From NCBI GenBank assembly GCA_002311315.1, contig DBZZ01000026.1, positions 28,384 through 37,345 of the forward strand: a stretch of DNA of 8,962 nucleotides, given 5' to 3'. The notes beneath the pieces were generated by a model. That model ran no database searches and was not told the DNA's origin. It worked only from the letters and a program-made list of their open reading frames with translations. This document shows positions 6,443 through 8,962 of the stretch, one piece after another (positions within the stretch are counted from its first letter, which is position 1; every line of letters starts with the position of its first letter). This DNA comes from Methylococcaceae bacterium UBA1147. GTDB lineage: Bacteria; Pseudomonadota; Gammaproteobacteria; Methylococcales; UBA1147. Both the position numbers and the translations under genes were made by a program.

Positions 6443-7699
6443 GTGACCGACAACAGATTCCAGGGCTACCTGCAAAGCTTGGGGCCTGGCCTGATCCTGG
6501 CAGGAACCTCGATCGGTGTATCCCATGTGGTGCAATCTACCCGGGCCGGGGCTGTATTTGGGTTTGGGCTGGTTGGCGTCATCCTGCTGGTGAACGTCAT
6601 TAAGTATCCTTTTTTTGAATTCGGTCCCCGTTATGCGGCGGCAACCGGAGAAACCCTGATCGAGGGTTACCAGCGCATTGGCAGGTGGATACTTCCTGTT
6701 TTCATGGTTTTGACCTTTCTGACCATGTTTACGATTCAGGCTGGAGTGACCATCGTGGCTGCCGGACTGGCAGCCAATCTTTTCAGGGATCTAGCGGATC
6801 TCTCGGTTCCGGTCTGGAGTGTCATCATCCTTGCCGTCATTGCGGCCCTTCTGATCATCGGCCGCTATCCGTGGCTCGATAAATTGATGAAGGGCATGGT
6901 GGTTATTCTGGGGGTATCGACTCTTGTTGCATTCGTGGCAGCGGTTCAACATGGGGGTATGGGCGATCCTGCTTTCCAAAGGCCGGATTTACTGGACGGA
7001 ACCAGTATTGTGTTCGTGGTCGCCCTGGCCGGATGGATGCCATCGGCCATCGAAATATCCGTATGGCATTCCCTGTGGTCGGTTGAACGGGAAAAGCAAA
7101 CAGGACACCGACCGACCCTTCGGGAGTCGTTATTCGATTTCAATTTCGGTTACATGTTTACGGTTCTCTATGCACTGGTTTTTCTTTCGCTGGGTGCCCT
7201 GGTCCTGTTTGGTACGGGCGAGCAGCTGCCGGAAAGCTCGGTCGCATTTACCGCGTCCTTCATCAATCTTTATACCTCGGCGCTGGGAGGTTGGAGCTGG
7301 ACGCTGATTGCTGTGGCTACCTTCACCACCATGTTCTCGACGACGCTCGCCGTGACGGATGCGTTCCCCCGGGTTTGGCGCCGTTCAATCGAGTGTCTGC
7401 GGCCCGAATCAAAACGCATGCACGGTGGGTTGTACTGGATGATCCTGGCAGTGACCTGCTGTGTGGCGTTGATGATTATCTTTCGCTTCACTGGACAGCT
7501 GAAAGTTCTGATCGATTTCGCGACGACCCTGTCATTCCTGTCGGCTCCGCTTTATGCTTACATCAATTACCGGGTCATTATGGCGCCGCACGTGCCCGAG
7601 GCTTACCGGCCCCCGCTCTGGTTGAGAATCATGTCGTGGGTTGGTCTATTCTCGCTTTCTCTGTTCGCAGTCGGGTTCGTGACTTGGCGTTTTTTCTGA
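6443..7699 (+). CDS. Atypical Nramp-superfamily transporter
   Basis: This 418-aa, largely hydrophobic protein has about eleven membrane segments and should be an inner-membrane transporter of the Nramp superfamily, whose known members move Mn2+, Fe2+ or Mg2+. TM1 starts as in Nramp, with LGPGLILAG at 13-21 and QSTRAG at 31-36. However, the DPGN metal-binding motif expected there reads IGVSH, so the usual Asp and Asn are absent and His28 is nearby. In the TM6 region, GWMPSAIEIS (197-206) keeps the Met-Pro of the family's MPH but has Ser for His. The loop IKYPFFEFGPRYAAATGE (53-70) is a strong block of this subfamily. GTG 6443 is the start, with AAGGAGG at good spacing. It lies 281 nt after the aldolase gene and 65 nt before the TrpF-like gene. 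The altered sites argue against plain Mn2+/Fe2+ import; the substrate is unknown. Confidence 0.85.
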   Translation: MTDNRFQGYLQSLGPGLILAGTSIGVSHVVQSTRAGAVFGFGLVGVILLVNVIKYPFFEFGPRYAAATGETLIEGYQRIGRWILPVFMVLTFLTMFTIQAGVTIVAAGLAANLFRDLADLSVPVWSVIILAVIAALLIIGRYPWLDKLMKGMVVILGVSTLVAFVAAVQHGGMGDPAFQRPDLLDGTSIVFVVALAGWMPSAIEISVWHSLWSVEREKQTGHRPTLRESLFDFNFGYMFTVLYALVFLSLGALVLFGTGEQLPESSVAFTASFINLYTSALGGWSWTLIAVATFTTMFSTTLAVTDAFPRVWRRSIECLRPESKRMHGGLYWMILAVTCCVALMIIFRFTGQLKVLIDFATTLSFLSAPLYAYINYRVIMAPHVPEAYRPPLWLRIMSWVGLFSLSLFAVGFVTWRFF

Positions 7700-7764
7700 C
7701 TCCGCTGGTTCTGATCCGCGCGAGCCTTTCCCCTTAGGGGGCATCATCCTTTTTTCCGGTAGCC

Positions 7765-8463
7765 ATGTCCGCTGATTCGTTCAGGCACCTGATCCAGGTT
7801 GCGGGTATCGCCAGCCTTGAAGAGGCTCGCATGCTGGTTGAATGCGGTGTGAAGTACCTGGGGTTCCCCCTGCGTTTGCCTGTGCACCAGGAAGATCTGT
7901 CGGAGGAAGAGGTTGTTAGGATCTTAAGATCCCTGGTTGACCCGTGTCAGACTGTTGCGATTACCTACCAGGACGAGGCTTCAGAAATTGCTGAACTTTC
8001 CCGGTTTCTTGATGTTGGCATGGTTCAGCTTCACGGCGACATCGCGGTCGGGCAGCTTTCCCGGCTGAAGTTGATCCGGCCCGACTTACAGGTTGTCAAG
8101 AGCCTGATTGTCGGGTTGTACAATCCAGGTCAACTTCGTGACATGGTGCGGGCGATGGAGCCTTTTGTTGATGCTTTCATCACCGATACCTACGATGCTG
8201 TAAACGGGGCCAGTGGCGCGACAGGCAAGACGCATGATTGGGAGATTAGCCGGGAACTGGTGGCCTTTTCGGCTCGTCCCGTGATCCTCGCTGGCGGTTT
8301 GACACCGGAAAACGTTCGGCAAGCGATTCTTGCCGTCAAGCCCGCCGGGGTCGATACTCATACGGGCGTTGAAGATACTTTCGGCAAAAAGGACAGGGAT
8401 AAGGTCAAGCGCTTTGTTGAACAGGCGCATTCGGCTTTTGCCCTGATTCACAGGTCGCGCTAA
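7765..8463 (+). CDS. TrpF-like (phosphoribosylanthranilate isomerase-fold) protein
   Basis: This 232-aa protein is a TIM barrel of the phosphoribosylanthranilate isomerase family. True TrpF carries out the third committed step of tryptophan synthesis. Family landmarks in order: the first strand HLIQVAGIAS (8-17), YLGFPLR (31-37), MVQLHGD (86-92), FITDT with Asp141, GATGKTHDW (151-159), VILAGGLTPENV (173-184) and GVDTHTGVE (195-203). The first strand normally reads KICGIT with the catalytic Cys; here that position is Ala13. The catalytic Asp position (Asp141), Arg37 and the phosphate-binding loops remain. No trp gene is nearby; the neighbour 65 nt upstream is the Nramp-like transporter, probably co-transcribed. 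ATG 7765 is used, with no strong Shine-Dalgarno. A bifunctional or repurposed enzyme acting on another phosphorylated sugar is plausible, but not shown. Confidence 0.85.
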   Translation: MSADSFRHLIQVAGIASLEEARMLVECGVKYLGFPLRLPVHQEDLSEEEVVRILRSLVDPCQTVAITYQDEASEIAELSRFLDVGMVQLHGDIAVGQLSRLKLIRPDLQVVKSLIVGLYNPGQLRDMVRAMEPFVDAFITDTYDAVNGASGATGKTHDWEISRELVAFSARPVILAGGLTPENVRQAILAVKPAGVDTHTGVEDTFGKKDRDKVKRFVEQAHSAFALIHRSR

Positions 8464-8492
8464 ACACCCCGACCTGGCTTTCCGCAAGCAAC

Positions 8493-8522
8493 GACCTGAT
8501 GCAAGAGCCTCTAGTTCAGGTC
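8493..8522. repeat. Hairpin after the TrpF-like gene
   Basis: Seven-base arms GACCTGA (8493-8499) and TCAGGTC (8516-8522) enclose a 16-nt loop. It starts about 30 nt after the TrpF-like stop and overlaps the end of the minus-strand ORF. No T-run follows, so terminator function is only possible. Confidence 0.3.
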
Positions 8523-8735
8523 TCTATCCTTCCAATACTTGGTTCCCTGAATGGTTATTTGTAAAGCCAGACCATTCTCAGTCAGTTGATACAGTCTGAG
8601 GCCCGGTGCAATGGTTCCGGCCGTCTCGGTAGAGCTTCCTTTCTCTCCCAGCTTTCCAGTCGCGTCTGCCTGGCCGCTGGTCGAATTTTTCCGTGTAACG
8701 GCCGCTGGGGACATTGCCCCAGTCAAAGTAGACAC
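8511..8735 (-). CDS. Small hypothetical ORF, doubtful
   Basis: A 74-codon minus-strand frame starts at a GTG and ends in TAG at 8511-8513. The product is polar and Ser/Thr/Gly-rich in its first half (KNSTSGQADATGKLG), then more ordered (PGLRLYQLTENGLALQITIQ). I recognise no family. A GAGG about 12 nt before the GTG is a poor Shine-Dalgarno, and a stop codon lies two codons upstream in frame. Codon choice resembles neighbouring genes (many CTG, ACC, GCC), but a parallel frame just upstream also looks protein-like (VYFDWGNVPSGRY near 8734-8696). It could therefore be a decayed gene with an indel. Confidence 0.25.
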   Translation of the reverse strand: MSTLTGAMSPAAVTRKNSTSGQADATGKLGEKGSSTETAGTIAPGLRLYQLTENGLALQITIQGTKYWKDRDLN

Positions 8736-8962
8736 CGTTTACAATTGCCTCGAAGGCATTTATGAATCCGAGAGATAGGATACCGCTACACGAATGATGG
8801 TCGACAGGAGCAAGAGGAGGAGGCTGGTGTCAGCCTGATCAGCCGGTGCCTGCAGTGTAAGAAAGCTTTTTAATGGATGCAGAATGGGTGCTTATCCAGA
8901 AAGGCCTACTTTGTCATAGGAGAAGATGATCACGCTGTCGACAAGAACATGCACCCCGAGAT
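8736..8962. other. Window end without recognisable gene
   Basis: No supported gene is seen in these 227 nt. On the minus strand, 8891-8760 is open without ATG and encodes a short Leu-rich stretch ending in TAA; its meaning is unclear. Confidence 0.4.

Noticed and set aside
7720..7758. Terminator between transporter and TrpF-like gene (CCCCTTAGGGG followed by T-rich sequence)
   Set aside because: The stem is only four pairs and the T-run is displaced by several bases, so co-transcription is still more likely.
1..8962. CRISPR arrays, tRNA or rRNA genes, insertion sequences
   Set aside because: No regularly spaced repeats, tRNA-like folds, rRNA segments or transposase frames were seen.

Overview
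The window looks like chromosomal DNA of a gammaproteobacterium, with GC a little above half by eye. The best clue is the end of a proteobacterial-type Der/EngA GTPase, followed by a two-component system of the kind known from marine proteobacteria with dedicated sortases. This is a family-level impression; no marker here fixes genus or species.

Left part (1-1494): the 3' end of der runs rightward off the left edge. A convergent intergenic region follows, with a near-perfect 31-nt palindrome (two 15-nt arms, one central base). Middle (1495-5111, all minus strand): a response regulator and a large sensor histidine kinase, 9 nt apart, resemble PdsR/PdsS. The kinase appears to carry a CBM9-like (carbohydrate-binding-like) domain in its periplasmic part. 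No sortase, LPXTG target or OmpA-like partner is in the window. Upstream on the same strand, beyond a 404-nt gap, is a two-pass membrane protein of the DUF3592 type.

Right part (5437-8463, plus strand): three co-oriented genes. The first is a transaldolase / fructose-6-phosphate-aldolase-like gene, apparently broken by a one-base deletion. The second is an Nramp-superfamily transporter without the usual DPGN metal-binding motif, preceded by a foldable leader of about 200 nt and a strong Shine-Dalgarno. The third is a TrpF-like TIM barrel whose catalytic cysteine position is alanine. Both intact proteins look like divergent paralogues rather than housekeeping enzymes, so they may form a small uncharacterised module, possibly with the aldolase. 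The last 500 nt hold only a weak hypothetical minus-strand ORF and no recognisable gene.

Most worth following up: the orphan PdsRS-like pair with its putative sugar sensor, the Nramp-like/TrpF-like pair with altered active sites, the aldolase frameshift, the structured leader, and the palindrome downstream of der.
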